Origin: an uncultured Paracoccaceae bacterium
GTDB taxonomy: Bacteria; Pseudomonadota; Alphaproteobacteria; Rhodobacterales; Rhodobacteraceae
Assembly: GCA_937952085.1 (NCBI GenBank)
Contig: CALFYQ010000424.1
Coordinates: forward strand, 1-20,816
Direction: 5' to 3'
DNA: 20,816 nucleotides
Below, piece after piece: positions 1 to 6,381 of this stretch. The notes beneath the pieces were generated by a model that was given only the letters and a program-made list of their open reading frames with translations, had not been told where the DNA came from and made no database searches. The first letter of the stretch is position 1, and every line of letters begins with the position of its first letter. The translations under genes and the position numbers were made by a program.

Positions 1-246
1 GCGACGGCGCTCTCGGAGCTCGAGGGGATGTTCAACTCGATGGGCCCGTTCGCGCCAGAGAGCCCGCGAGGCCAGCTTCTCGCGGCGCTATCGGCCCGGC
101 TGAACGGGATCGAGACGCCTGGCGTGCTGCGCCTCCGCATCTCGGCGCCGCAGGCGCTCGACGTGGAGACGGCGTTCGGCGCGCTGATGGCGGACCAGCC
201 GGACCCGGCGGTGATCGCCTTCGAGGTCAGCCACGAGGCGCGATGA
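1..246 (+). CDS. C-terminal part of an unidentified protein (5' end outside window)
   Basis: The frame is open from the first base and stops at 246, giving about 81 residues of a C-terminus. An internal ATG exists at 28, but the reading frame continues unbroken to base 1 and no well-spaced ribosome binding site precedes 28, so this is most likely the end of a longer gene. The segment is a mixed alpha/beta-looking stretch with no cysteine cluster, membrane segment or family motif that I recognise. It converges on yacG, with only 7 nt between the two stop codons. The function cannot be assigned from this fragment. Confidence 0.65.
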   Translation, partial: ATALSELEGMFNSMGPFAPESPRGQLLAALSARLNGIETPGVLRLRISAPQALDVETAFGALMADQPDPAVIAFEVSHEAR

Positions 247-253
247 TGTCGGC

Positions 254-427
254 TCAGTCGCCCTCCTCCTCGGAGGGCGGCTCGTCCGACGGTACGGCGT
301 AGCGGCCGGTCATCCAGCGGCCGAGATCAAGATCGGCGCAGCGCTTCGAGCAGAACGGGCGCCACATCTCTTCGCGCGGCTTGCCGCAGATCGGGCAGCG
401 CGGGCCTTTCGGCGCCGGCTCAGGCAT
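254..427 (-). CDS. yacG: YacG-type zinc-ribbon protein (DNA gyrase inhibitor family)
   Basis: This 57-residue protein carries a four-cysteine zinc site: C11-x2-C14, then C26-x3-C30, with the conserved stretch FCSKRCADLDLGRW. That is the YacG signature. In E. coli YacG binds one zinc and inhibits DNA gyrase by binding GyrB. Whether this short alphaproteobacterial form does so is inferred from the family only. An acidic tail (EEEGD) follows the ribbon. The gene starts 8 nt inside the 3' end of the short RNase E/G gene, so it is probably translationally coupled as the last gene of the operon. The ATG at 427 is the only reasonable start. Confidence 0.9.
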   Translation of the reverse strand: MPEPAPKGPRCPICGKPREEMWRPFCSKRCADLDLGRWMTGRYAVPSDEPPSEEEGD

Positions 428-1451
428 CGGGGATGAGCGGCGCGGTCGGCCGCCGCTCCCGCTTCCGCTGAAGTTCGAGGAGGCCGAGCGGGGTCCAGCC
501 GGCGATCTCGGTGCGGATCGGGTCGGCGGCGAGGGCGCGGGCGAGCGCCGACTCCACCGCCTTCCGGTCCGCCTTGCGAAGCGGCGCGAAATCCACGGTG
601 ATCTGCCCGCCGATGCCGCGGAGCCGAAGCTGGCGCGGCAGGTCCGACGCGGCGGCGATATTGGCGGCGGCGGCGGCGTCGTTGGTGAGGTTACCGCCGG
701 TGTTCACGTCGACCGCCACCAGCGCCGAGGTCGGCTCGATCGACATCCAGGCGCCGCCACCTAGATCGGCGCGGGGCGAGCGGAGCGCCGTCACCGCCTC
801 CCAGAGGCCGACCCGGTCGAAGGCGCCCGGCTCCTCGACGATCTCGTCCGCCTCCCAGTCGCGGAAGGCGCGGTCGCCGGCGTCGGGGCCGGCGGCGGTC
901 CGGCCGGGCGGGCCGCCCTCCGTCGCGGCGGCCTCCCGCGCGAGCAGGCGGGCGACCTCCTCGGCGATGTCCTCCGCGGAGGCGCCTTCGGCGGCGGTGC
1001 GGATGATGAGGCCGAAGGGCGCGCCTTCGAGCGCAGCCTCGCCGGCGGCGATCAGGCGCTCCCGCTCCTCCTTGTCGCGGAGGCCGCGAGCGACGTTCAC
1101 GCCGGGCGCGAGCGGGGCGAGAATGGCCAGCCGACCGCGATGGAGGCGCCGTCCGGAGAAGGGCGCGGCCTTGCCGGGTTCGGCCCAGCCGGTCGCCTCG
1201 GCGAGGACGAGATCGCCCTCCTTCGCCTCCGGCGCTTCGCGAAGGTACCCTTCGCCGCCACCCGGCAGCTTCACCAACGCGGCGCCCTGCTTCGCCAGAA
1301 CGCGGCGAACCCGGACGCGCCAGATCTCCTCGGGGCGCGGCGCGCCGTCCTCCGGCCCGTCGATCAGGAAGTCTTCGAGCCGCCCTTCCACCACGAGCGC
1401 CGCCATCGCCGGCGGGCCGGGCTCGATCACGATGATGCGGCCCTCTTTCAT
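420..1451 (-). CDS. Short ribonuclease E/G family protein
   Basis: This 343-residue protein belongs to the RNase E/G family of Mg-dependent endoribonucleases. Two conserved metal-binding aspartates are visible: D248 in LVAVDVNTGGN and D287 in ITVDFAPLRK, 39 residues apart. The N-terminal half holds a reduced S1-like segment (about residues 25–85). It is much shorter than E. coli RNase G (about 490 residues) and stops just after LGLLELQRKRERRP. The CPxC zinc-link that follows this point in classical RNase E/G is therefore missing. The ATG at 1451 overlaps the maf stop codon (ATGA). The 3' end overlaps yacG. It may act in RNA processing or decay, but the substrate is unknown. It could be named rng, but the truncation makes that uncertain. 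Confidence 0.88.
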   Translation of the reverse strand: MKEGRIIVIEPGPPAMAALVVEGRLEDFLIDGPEDGAPRPEEIWRVRVRRVLAKQGAALVKLPGGGEGYLREAPEAKEGDLVLAEATGWAEPGKAAPFSGRRLHRGRLAILAPLAPGVNVARGLRDKEERERLIAAGEAALEGAPFGLIIRTAAEGASAEDIAEEVARLLAREAAATEGGPPGRTAAGPDAGDRAFRDWEADEIVEEPGAFDRVGLWEAVTALRSPRADLGGGAWMSIEPTSALVAVDVNTGGNLTNDAAAAANIAAASDLPRQLRLRGIGGQITVDFAPLRKADRKAVESALARALAADPIRTEIAGWTPLGLLELQRKRERRPTAPLIPDA

Positions 1452-2032
1452 TTCGCCGGCCCGTCCTGCGGCAGCGCGTAGCCCGCGGCGCGGAGAAGGT
1501 TCGCCGTCTCCGCCAGCGGCAGGCCGACGACGCCGGTGAAGGAGCCGGAGATCCAGGGGATCAGCGGGCCGGCGAGGCCGTGAATGGCGTAGCCGCCCGC
1601 CTTGCCGCGCCATTCGCCGGAGCCGAGATAGGCCGCGATCTCCTCCTCGGAGAGACGCTTGAACTTCACCATGGTGAGGACTTCGCGGGACCAAGCGCGC
1701 GCCTCGGTCCGCACCGCGACGGCGGTGATCACGCGGTGGCGCCGGCCGGAGAGGAGGCGGAGGAAGCGGCCGGCTTCGGCCTCGTCCGCCGGTTTGCCGA
1801 GGATGCGGCGGCCGAGCGCGACGGTGGTGTCGGCGGCGAGGACGATCTCGCCCGGCCCGGCGGGCACAGCGGCGGCCTTCTGCTCCGCCATACGGAGGCA
1901 ATAGGGGCGCGGAAGCTCGCCCTTCCTCGGCGCCTCGTCGATTTCGGGGGGCGCGATCCGGTCGGGCGTGACGCCGATCTGCGCCAGAAGCTCCCGCCGC
2001 CGCGGGCTCGACGACGCGAGCGCGAGGCGCAT
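1448..2032 (-). CDS. maf: Maf family nucleoside-triphosphate pyrophosphatase
   Basis: This 194-residue protein has full Maf family length. It opens with the signature SSSPRRRELLAQIGV (residues 7–21), followed by the catalytic-aspartate region AADTTVALGRRILGKP and the GYAIHGLAG...GSFTGVVGLPL block. Maf proteins hydrolyse non-canonical or modified nucleotides (dTTP/UTP or methylated bases, depending on the subfamily) and were first described as septum-formation inhibitors. The subfamily is not assigned here. The gene begins 5 nt after the infA stop and overlaps the next gene by 4 nt, so it is part of one transcript. It is not a tandem duplicate of anything in the window. Confidence 0.95.
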   Translation of the reverse strand: MRLALASSSPRRRELLAQIGVTPDRIAPPEIDEAPRKGELPRPYCLRMAEQKAAAVPAGPGEIVLAADTTVALGRRILGKPADEAEAGRFLRLLSGRRHRVITAVAVRTEARAWSREVLTMVKFKRLSEEEIAAYLGSGEWRGKAGGYAIHGLAGPLIPWISGSFTGVVGLPLAETANLLRAAGYALPQDGPAK

Positions 2033-2037
2033 GGGCC

Positions 2038-2256
2038 TTACTTGAAGCGGTAGGTGATGCGGCCCTTGGTGAGGTCGTAGGGGGTCATCTCCACCTGGAC
2101 CTTGTCGCCGGCGAGCACGCGGATGCGGTTCTTGCGCATCTTGCCGGCGGTATGGGCGACGATCTTGTGGCCGTTCTCGAGCTCCACCCGGAATGTCGCG
2201 TTGGGCAGAAGCTCGATCACGACCCCGGGGAATTCGAGAGTCTCTTCCTTGGCCAT
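2038..2256 (-). CDS. infA: Translation initiation factor IF-1
   Basis: This 72-residue protein has the standard IF-1 length and is a single OB-fold domain running from MAKEETLEFPGVV to the end motif DLTKGRITYRFK. IF-1 binds the A site of the 30S subunit during initiation. The frame extends upstream to an ATG at 2271, but I place the start at 2256. That ATG gives the canonical MAKE N-terminus and is preceded by GGAG at a normal distance (AACGGAGACGGC). It heads the infA–maf–RNase–yacG part of the cluster, 92 nt downstream of the phosphatase gene, a gap large enough for its own promoter. Confidence 0.98.
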   Translation of the reverse strand: MAKEETLEFPGVVIELLPNATFRVELENGHKIVAHTAGKMRKNRIRVLAGDKVQVEMTPYDLTKGRITYRFK

Positions 2257-2301
2257 GCCGTCTCCGTTCATCGCGGCGCAGGCTGCGCCGGGAAGCGCCG
2301 G

Positions 2302-2330
2302 TTAATGACTCCGCGGCGCGAGGAAAGCAA
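2302..2330 (-). promoter_or_regulatory. Candidate housekeeping promoter for infA
   Basis: On the minus strand, TTGCTT (2330–2325) and CATTAA (2307–2302) are separated by 17 nt in the only sizeable gap of this operon. The -35 fits sigma-70 moderately and the -10 fits weakly. A perfect inverted repeat (7-nt arms GGCGCAG/CTGCGCC, 2275–2289) lies in the would-be leader just before the ribosome binding site. The assignment is from pattern only. Confidence 0.3.
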
Positions 2331-2348
2331 GGAGAAGAAACGCAAAGC

Positions 2349-2795
2349 CTACTTGGCGAACCGCTCCTCGATTCGTTTCTTCAACTGGTCCCGCGTCTGG
2401 CGATAGGCGGCGAGCTTCGCCTCCCGGCCTTCGGCGAGGCCGGTCGGATCGAGCGTCGGCCAGTATTCGACCTCGATGTGATGGGCGCGGGTGTATTCAA
2501 GGGCGCGGCGCTGCGCGGCCGGCGAGAGGGCGACGATGAGGTCGTAGCTTTCGACGTCCTCACCCCATTCCTCGAAATCGTCGAAGCTCTTCACCCGGTG
2601 CTTGTGGATGTCTACGCCAAGCTCGCGGCATACCTCGATGGCGAAGCCGTCGACCTCAAGCTCGCTCTTCACCCCGACCGACTGGACATAGACGGAGGAG
2701 CCGAGAAGCTGTTTCGCCAGCCCCTCCGCCATGGGCGAGCGCACCGCGTTGTGATCGCAGCAGAAGAGGACCGAGCCGGGGAGGCCGCCCGCCAC
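2349..2795 (-). CDS. Low-molecular-weight protein-tyrosine-phosphatase family protein
   Basis: This 148-residue protein carries the active-site P-loop C13-D-H-N-A-V-R19-S20 near its N-terminus, which is the C-x5-R-S signature of LMW phosphatases and the related ArsC arsenate reductases. A WPTLDPTG segment supplies the likely general-acid aspartate. The usual glycine of the loop (CxGNxxR) is replaced by histidine. The start is a GTG at 2795, one base after the UPF0262 stop, and no better start lies upstream. Arsenate reductase activity cannot be excluded, but no ars genes are nearby. The position between UPF0262 and infA matches the order I recall in Rhodobacterales. The substrate is unknown. 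Confidence 0.88.
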   Translation of the reverse strand: MAGGLPGSVLFCCDHNAVRSPMAEGLAKQLLGSSVYVQSVGVKSELEVDGFAIEVCRELGVDIHKHRVKSFDDFEEWGEDVESYDLIVALSPAAQRRALEYTRAHHIEVEYWPTLDPTGLAEGREAKLAAYRQTRDQLKKRIEERFAK

Positions 2796-2796
2796 C

Positions 2797-3270
2797 TCAG
2801 CCCCGGAACTGGAGCACGCATACGAGGGTGAAGAGCCTTCGCGCGGTGGCGTCGTCGGTCTCCACCTTGCCTTCGAGCCGCTCCTTCAGAACGCGCGCGC
2901 CCTCGTTGTGGATGCCGCGCCGGCCCATGTCGATCGCCTCGATCTGCGAGGGGGCGAGCCGCTTCACCGCGTCGAAATAGCTGGCGCAGATCTGGAAGTA
3001 GTCGCGGATGATCTGCCGGAACGGCGAGAGCGAGAGGTGGAACTCCGCCGCCGGCTCCCCCGCGTCGTTCCGCACGTCGAAGACGAGCCGGCGGTCCTGC
3101 ATCGAGAGGCGAAGCTTCCACGGGCCGTCGCCGCGGCCCGGCACGGCGAACTCGTTCTCCTCCAGAAGGTCGAAGACGGCGACACGGCGCTCCTGCTCGA
3201 TTTCTGGCGTCGGGGCGGGCAGCCCCGCCTCGTCGAGATCGACGGCGATCAGACGGTTGGCTTCAGACAT
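2797..3270 (-). CDS. UPF0262 family protein, function unknown
   Basis: This 157-residue soluble protein is recognised as UPF0262 from SEANRLIAVDLDEAGLPAPTPEIEQERRVA at the N-terminus and the central FHLSLSPFRQIIRDYFQICASYFDAVKR block, followed by IEAIDMGRRGIHNEGA. The family is small, restricted to alphaproteobacteria as far as I know, and has no established activity. It has no signal peptide or membrane segment. The gene starts 8 nt before the end of hisD and ends 1 nt before the phosphatase start, so all three should be made from one message. The tight link to a phosphatase suggests, but does not show, a shared pathway. Confidence 0.92.
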   Translation of the reverse strand: MSEANRLIAVDLDEAGLPAPTPEIEQERRVAVFDLLEENEFAVPGRGDGPWKLRLSMQDRRLVFDVRNDAGEPAAEFHLSLSPFRQIIRDYFQICASYFDAVKRLAPSQIEAIDMGRRGIHNEGARVLKERLEGKVETDDATARRLFTLVCVLQFRG

Positions 3271-4576
3271 CGCCGCCTCCGTTCATGCGTTCGAGCCGGG
3301 CGAGCACGGAGAGGCCGTGCGCCTCCAGCCCCTCGGCGCGGGCGAGGGCCGCCGCGGCGGGGCCGACCGCCATCAGCGCGCCGGGGGACATCTTCGCGAT
3401 CGTGGTTCGCTTCATGAAGTCGAGCACGGAGAGGCCGGAGGAGAAGCGCGCCGTTCGCATCGTCGGCAGCACGTGGTTCGGCCCGCCGACATAATCTCCG
3501 ATCGCCTCCGGCGTCAGAGCGCCGAGGAAGATCGCGCCGGCATGGCGGATCTTCTGTGCGAGCGCCTCCGGGTCCGCCACAAGGAGTTCGAGATGCTCGG
3601 GCGCGATCCGGTCGGAGAGCGCGGCGGCCTCGGCGAAATCCCGCACCAGGATCACCGCGCCGTTCGCCCGCCAGCTTGCGCCGGCGACGTCCCGGCGTTC
3701 GAGCGTTTCGAGACGCTTCGCGACGGCGGCCTCGACCGCGCCGGCGAAGGCGGCGTCGTCCGTCATCAGGATCGCCTGCGCGCTGGCGTCGTGCTCGGCC
3801 TGTGAGAGAAGGTCGAGCGCCACCCAGTCCGGCTCGTTCTCCCGGTCGGCGATCACCAGAACTTCGGAGGGGCCGGCGATGGAATCGATGCCGACGCGTC
3901 CATAGACCCGGCGCTTCGCCGCCGCGACGTAGGCGTTGCCGGGGCCGACGATCTTGTCCACCGACCGGATCGGCCCGGCGCCATAGGCGAGGGCGCCCAC
4001 CGCCTGCGCGCCGCCGATGCGCCAGATCTCGTCCACCCCGGCGAGCTTCGCGGCGAGAAGGACGAGCGGGTTCGCCTTCCCGCCCGGCGTGGGCGCCGTC
4101 ATCGTCAGCCGGGAGACGCCGGCGACGCGGGCCGGGATCGCGTTCATCAACACCGAGGACGGATAGGCGGCGAGCCCGCCCGGCACGTAGAGTCCGGCGC
4201 TTTCCACCGCGGTCCAGCGCCAGCCGAGATCGGCGCCGGCCGGGTCGGTCCAGCGCGCGTCTTCCGGGCGCTGGCGCTCATGGTAGGCGCGAATGCGGGC
4301 GGCGGCGAGTTCGAGCGCTTCGAGGGTCTCGGCCGGCACGTCGGACGCGGCGGCCTCGATTTCCTCGGCGGATATGCGAAGGCCGGCCTCGGTCGCCTCG
4401 AACCGATCGAACCGGGTCGTGCAGTCCAGCACCGCCGCCATGCCGCGAACCTTCACGTCTTCGAGGATCGTCGCGGCGGCAGCGTCGACATCCGCCGCGG
4501 CCTCGCGCTTGGCATCGAGAAAGGCGGCGAAACGCGCTTCGAATTCGGCGTCTTCAGTCGAAAGGCGGAGGGCCAT
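3263..4576 (-). CDS. hisD: Histidinol dehydrogenase
   Basis: This 437-residue enzyme has the full HisD length and catalyses the last two steps of histidine synthesis (L-histidinol to L-histidine, two NAD+ reduced). Family blocks are present in order: GLYVPGGLAAYPSSVLMNAIPA, the NAD-site stretch IGGAQAVGALAYG, IVGPGNAYVAAAKR, IAGPSEVLVIAD, and the late zinc/catalytic segment RIAPEHLELL followed by GPNHVLPT. GAGGAG lies about 10 nt before the ATG at 4576. It is the first gene of the minus-strand run and overlaps UPF0262 by 8 nt. No other his gene is visible in the window. Confidence 0.98.
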   Translation of the reverse strand: MALRLSTEDAEFEARFAAFLDAKREAAADVDAAAATILEDVKVRGMAAVLDCTTRFDRFEATEAGLRISAEEIEAAASDVPAETLEALELAAARIRAYHERQRPEDARWTDPAGADLGWRWTAVESAGLYVPGGLAAYPSSVLMNAIPARVAGVSRLTMTAPTPGGKANPLVLLAAKLAGVDEIWRIGGAQAVGALAYGAGPIRSVDKIVGPGNAYVAAAKRRVYGRVGIDSIAGPSEVLVIADRENEPDWVALDLLSQAEHDASAQAILMTDDAAFAGAVEAAVAKRLETLERRDVAGASWRANGAVILVRDFAEAAALSDRIAPEHLELLVADPEALAQKIRHAGAIFLGALTPEAIGDYVGGPNHVLPTMRTARFSSGLSVLDFMKRTTIAKMSPGALMAVGPAAAALARAEGLEAHGLSVLARLERMNGGGDV

Positions 4577-4610
4577 CGGGTCGCGTCTCCTCGGGTCGCC
4601 GCCGTTTAGG

Positions 4611-4625
4611 CCCCCTGCGAGGGGG
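4611..4625 (-). terminator. Small G/C hairpin between the PA14-like gene and hisD
   Basis: CCCCC, a TGCGA loop and GGGGG form a 5-bp stem about 22 nt past the stop of the upstream minus-strand gene. No T-tract follows on either strand, so it would be a weak terminator or an attenuating structure ahead of hisD. Confidence 0.3.
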
Positions 4626-4647
4626 GCGCAACGCCGAGAGTTCCCCC

Positions 4648-5226
4648 TCAGTTCGCCATGTGGCCGAAGCGCTCGTCGGCGACCCAGCCGAGTTTCCCTT
4701 CCGGCCCGCCATCCCTCATCAGCAGACAGGCGCCGCCGAGCCGCTGGAAATACGTCAGGCGGATCTCGTACCAGCCGGGCTCGGGCGCCTCGACATCGTA
4801 ATAGCCGTCGCTCTCGCAGGGATGGCGCCCGTCGTGCTTGGAAATCCTCTGGCCGCCGAGTTCGACCAGCAGACCGTCATTGGAGAGGAACTCGACGCGC
4901 ATCGGCCCGGCCGAATCGAAGCGCACGAAGCCGGTGATCTCTGCGGCGACGCGGGTGGCCTGGGCGGCGGTGAGGGTCGGCTCGCCCTCCATCGTCTCCT
5001 TGAACCGGAGATTGGGGAGCGGCTCGCCGGGCTCGGCGCCCTCGTCGAGCCAGTGCCGCGCCTCGCGCAGGTCCTTCACCTCGGGCGGGTAGGCGTAGCG
5101 GACGGAAAGGCCGGGCTTCAGCGCCGCCGCGTCGGGCTGCGGCGAGGCGGGCGTGAGGCGGATCGTTTCGGCGGCGGACGGAACGGCGAGGCCGGCCAGA
5201 GCCGCCGCGAGGATGAGTGCGCGCAT
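4648..5226 (-). CDS. Secreted protein with PA14-like domain
   Basis: This 192-residue protein begins with a clear Sec signal peptide (MRALILAAALAGLAVPSAAE, probable cleavage after SAA). The mature region holds a PA14-like beta-sandwich at about residues 90–175: VRFDSAGPMRVEFLSNDGLLVELGG, then a GYYDVEAPEPGWYEIRLTYFQ strand. PA14 domains usually bind carbohydrate or act as adhesive modules. Two cysteines in the domain could form a disulfide. The frame is open far upstream, but the ATG at 5226 has AGGGGGA just before it and gives the signal peptide. It is divergent from xdhC, with no functional link evident. It is a periplasmic or extracellular protein of unknown ligand. Confidence 0.8.
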   Translation of the reverse strand: MRALILAAALAGLAVPSAAETIRLTPASPQPDAAALKPGLSVRYAYPPEVKDLREARHWLDEGAEPGEPLPNLRFKETMEGEPTLTAAQATRVAAEITGFVRFDSAGPMRVEFLSNDGLLVELGGQRISKHDGRHPCESDGYYDVEAPEPGWYEIRLTYFQRLGGACLLMRDGGPEGKLGWVADERFGHMAN

Positions 5227-5317
5227 GATTCCCCCTGCTGCTTCGCGTTTTCGTGAGGCGAGCACGGATCGGCGCGGTTTGAAAGCGTCGCGGGCGCCCG
5301 CCATGCGCGCGGCGGGT

Positions 5318-5346
5318 TTGACGGCGCGCGCTTCCGGCTCCCATAT
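5318..5346 (+). promoter_or_regulatory. Candidate promoter for the xdhC operon
   Basis: TTGACG (5318–5323, five of six matches to the -35 consensus) is followed after 17 nt by CCATAT (5341–5346), with CATATC one base further as an alternative -10. It lies 31 nt before the proposed xdhC start. It is the best sigma-70-type match noticed in the divergent region. Confidence 0.45.
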
Positions 5347-5363
5347 CTCCTCACGTCGCGCAT

Positions 5364-5370
5364 GGAGGAG
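5364..5370 (+). promoter_or_regulatory. Ribosome binding site that decides the xdhC start
   Basis: GGAGGAG sits 6 nt before the ATG at 5377. The earlier in-frame ATG at 5362 overlaps this site and has no ribosome binding site of its own, so translation most likely begins at 5377. Confidence 0.7.
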
Positions 5371-5376
5371 CAAGGC

Positions 5377-6381
5377 ATGGAGACGGCGGAGCACGACCGG
5401 ATCGTCGAGAAGGCGCTGGGCTGGATCGACGCGGGCAAGGGCGCGGCGCTGGCGACGGTGATCCGAACCTGGGGCTCGGCCCCGCGGCCGACGGGCTCGC
5501 AGCTCGCCATCTCGTCGGAGGCCGAGCTGGCGGGTTCGGTCTCGGGCGGCTGCGTCGAAGGCGCGGTGGCGGCCGAGGCGCTGGAGGCGCTGGAGGACGG
5601 CAAGCCGCGCGTCCTCACATTCGGCGTTTCCGACGAGGATGCCTTCGCGGTCGGCCTCGCCTGCGGCGGCGAGATTTCGGTGCTGGTCGAGCCGGTCGGC
5701 GTCGGCAAGGGGCCGGACGAGGCGCTGCTCCGCGATCTTGCGGCGGCCCGCGCGGCGCGGCGCGCGGCGATCTATGCGGTGAAGCCGGAGACCTGGGAGC
5801 GAAAGCTCCTCTCCCCCGGCGAGGGCGGCGCGCTGGCCGAGGCGGCGGCGACGGCGCGGCGCTCGCACCGGTCCGGCTTCGACGAAAGCGGGGAATGGTT
5901 CCTCGGCGTCCACAACCCGCCGCTGAAGATGGCGGTGGTGGGGGCCGTCCACATCGCGCAGCCGCTGATGACGATGGCGCGGCTCGCCGGCTACGACCCG
6001 GTGCTGATCGATCCGCGGGAGGCTTTCGGATCCTCCGACCGGTTCCCCGGCGAGCGGATCGAGCATGACTGGCCGGACGAGGCGCTCGGTCGGCTCGGCC
6101 TCGACGAGCGCACCGCGGTGGTGACGCTCACCCACGATCCGAAGCTGGACGACCCGGCGATCCGCGCCGCACTGAAATCGCCGATTTTCTATCTCGGCTG
6201 CCTCGGCTCGAAGAAGACCCATGCGAAGCGTGTGGCGCGGCTCAAGGAGGCCGGCTTCACCGACGAGGAGATCGGCCGCATCCACGCGCCCGTCGGCCTC
6301 GACATCGGCGCGAAGTCTCCGGCCGAGATCGCCATTTCGATCATGGCGCAGGCGACCGCGGTGCTCCGCGGAGCCGCCTGA
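5377..6381 (+). CDS. XdhC/CoxI family molybdenum-cofactor maturation factor
   Basis: This 334-residue two-domain protein belongs to the XdhC/CoxI family, which binds Mo-cofactor, guides its sulfuration and delivers it to xanthine-dehydrogenase-type enzymes. The N-terminal XdhC/CoxI domain contains TWGSAPRPTGSQLA, SGSVSGGCVEG-like AGSVSGGCVEGAV and FGVSDEDAFAVGLACGGEI. The C-terminal half carries a Rossmann-like XdhC_C domain with MAVVGAVHIAQPL, DPREAF and YLGCLGSKKTHAKR. The start at 5377 is set by GGAGGAG. Its stop overlaps the start of the next gene by 1 nt (TGATG), coupling it to another Mo-cofactor protein. No Mo-hydroxylase subunit genes lie in the window, so the client enzyme is encoded elsewhere. 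Confidence 0.9.
   Translation: METAEHDRIVEKALGWIDAGKGAALATVIRTWGSAPRPTGSQLAISSEAELAGSVSGGCVEGAVAAEALEALEDGKPRVLTFGVSDEDAFAVGLACGGEISVLVEPVGVGKGPDEALLRDLAAARAARRAAIYAVKPETWERKLLSPGEGGALAEAAATARRSHRSGFDESGEWFLGVHNPPLKMAVVGAVHIAQPLMTMARLAGYDPVLIDPREAFGSSDRFPGERIEHDWPDEALGRLGLDERTAVVTLTHDPKLDDPAIRAALKSPIFYLGCLGSKKTHAKRVARLKEAGFTDEEIGRIHAPVGLDIGAKSPAEIAISIMAQATAVLRGAA

Noticed and set aside
381..764. Plus-strand frames opposite the RNase and maf genes (several over 100 codons)
   Set aside because: High G+C leaves antisense frames open. These have arginine/proline-rich or glycine-rich composition, no motif, and lie wholly opposite well-identified genes.
3556..5256. A 566-codon plus-strand frame opposite hisD and the PA14-like gene
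   Set aside because: The translation is dominated by arginine, proline and alanine, with no domain. It is the antisense shadow of hisD and the PA14-like gene.
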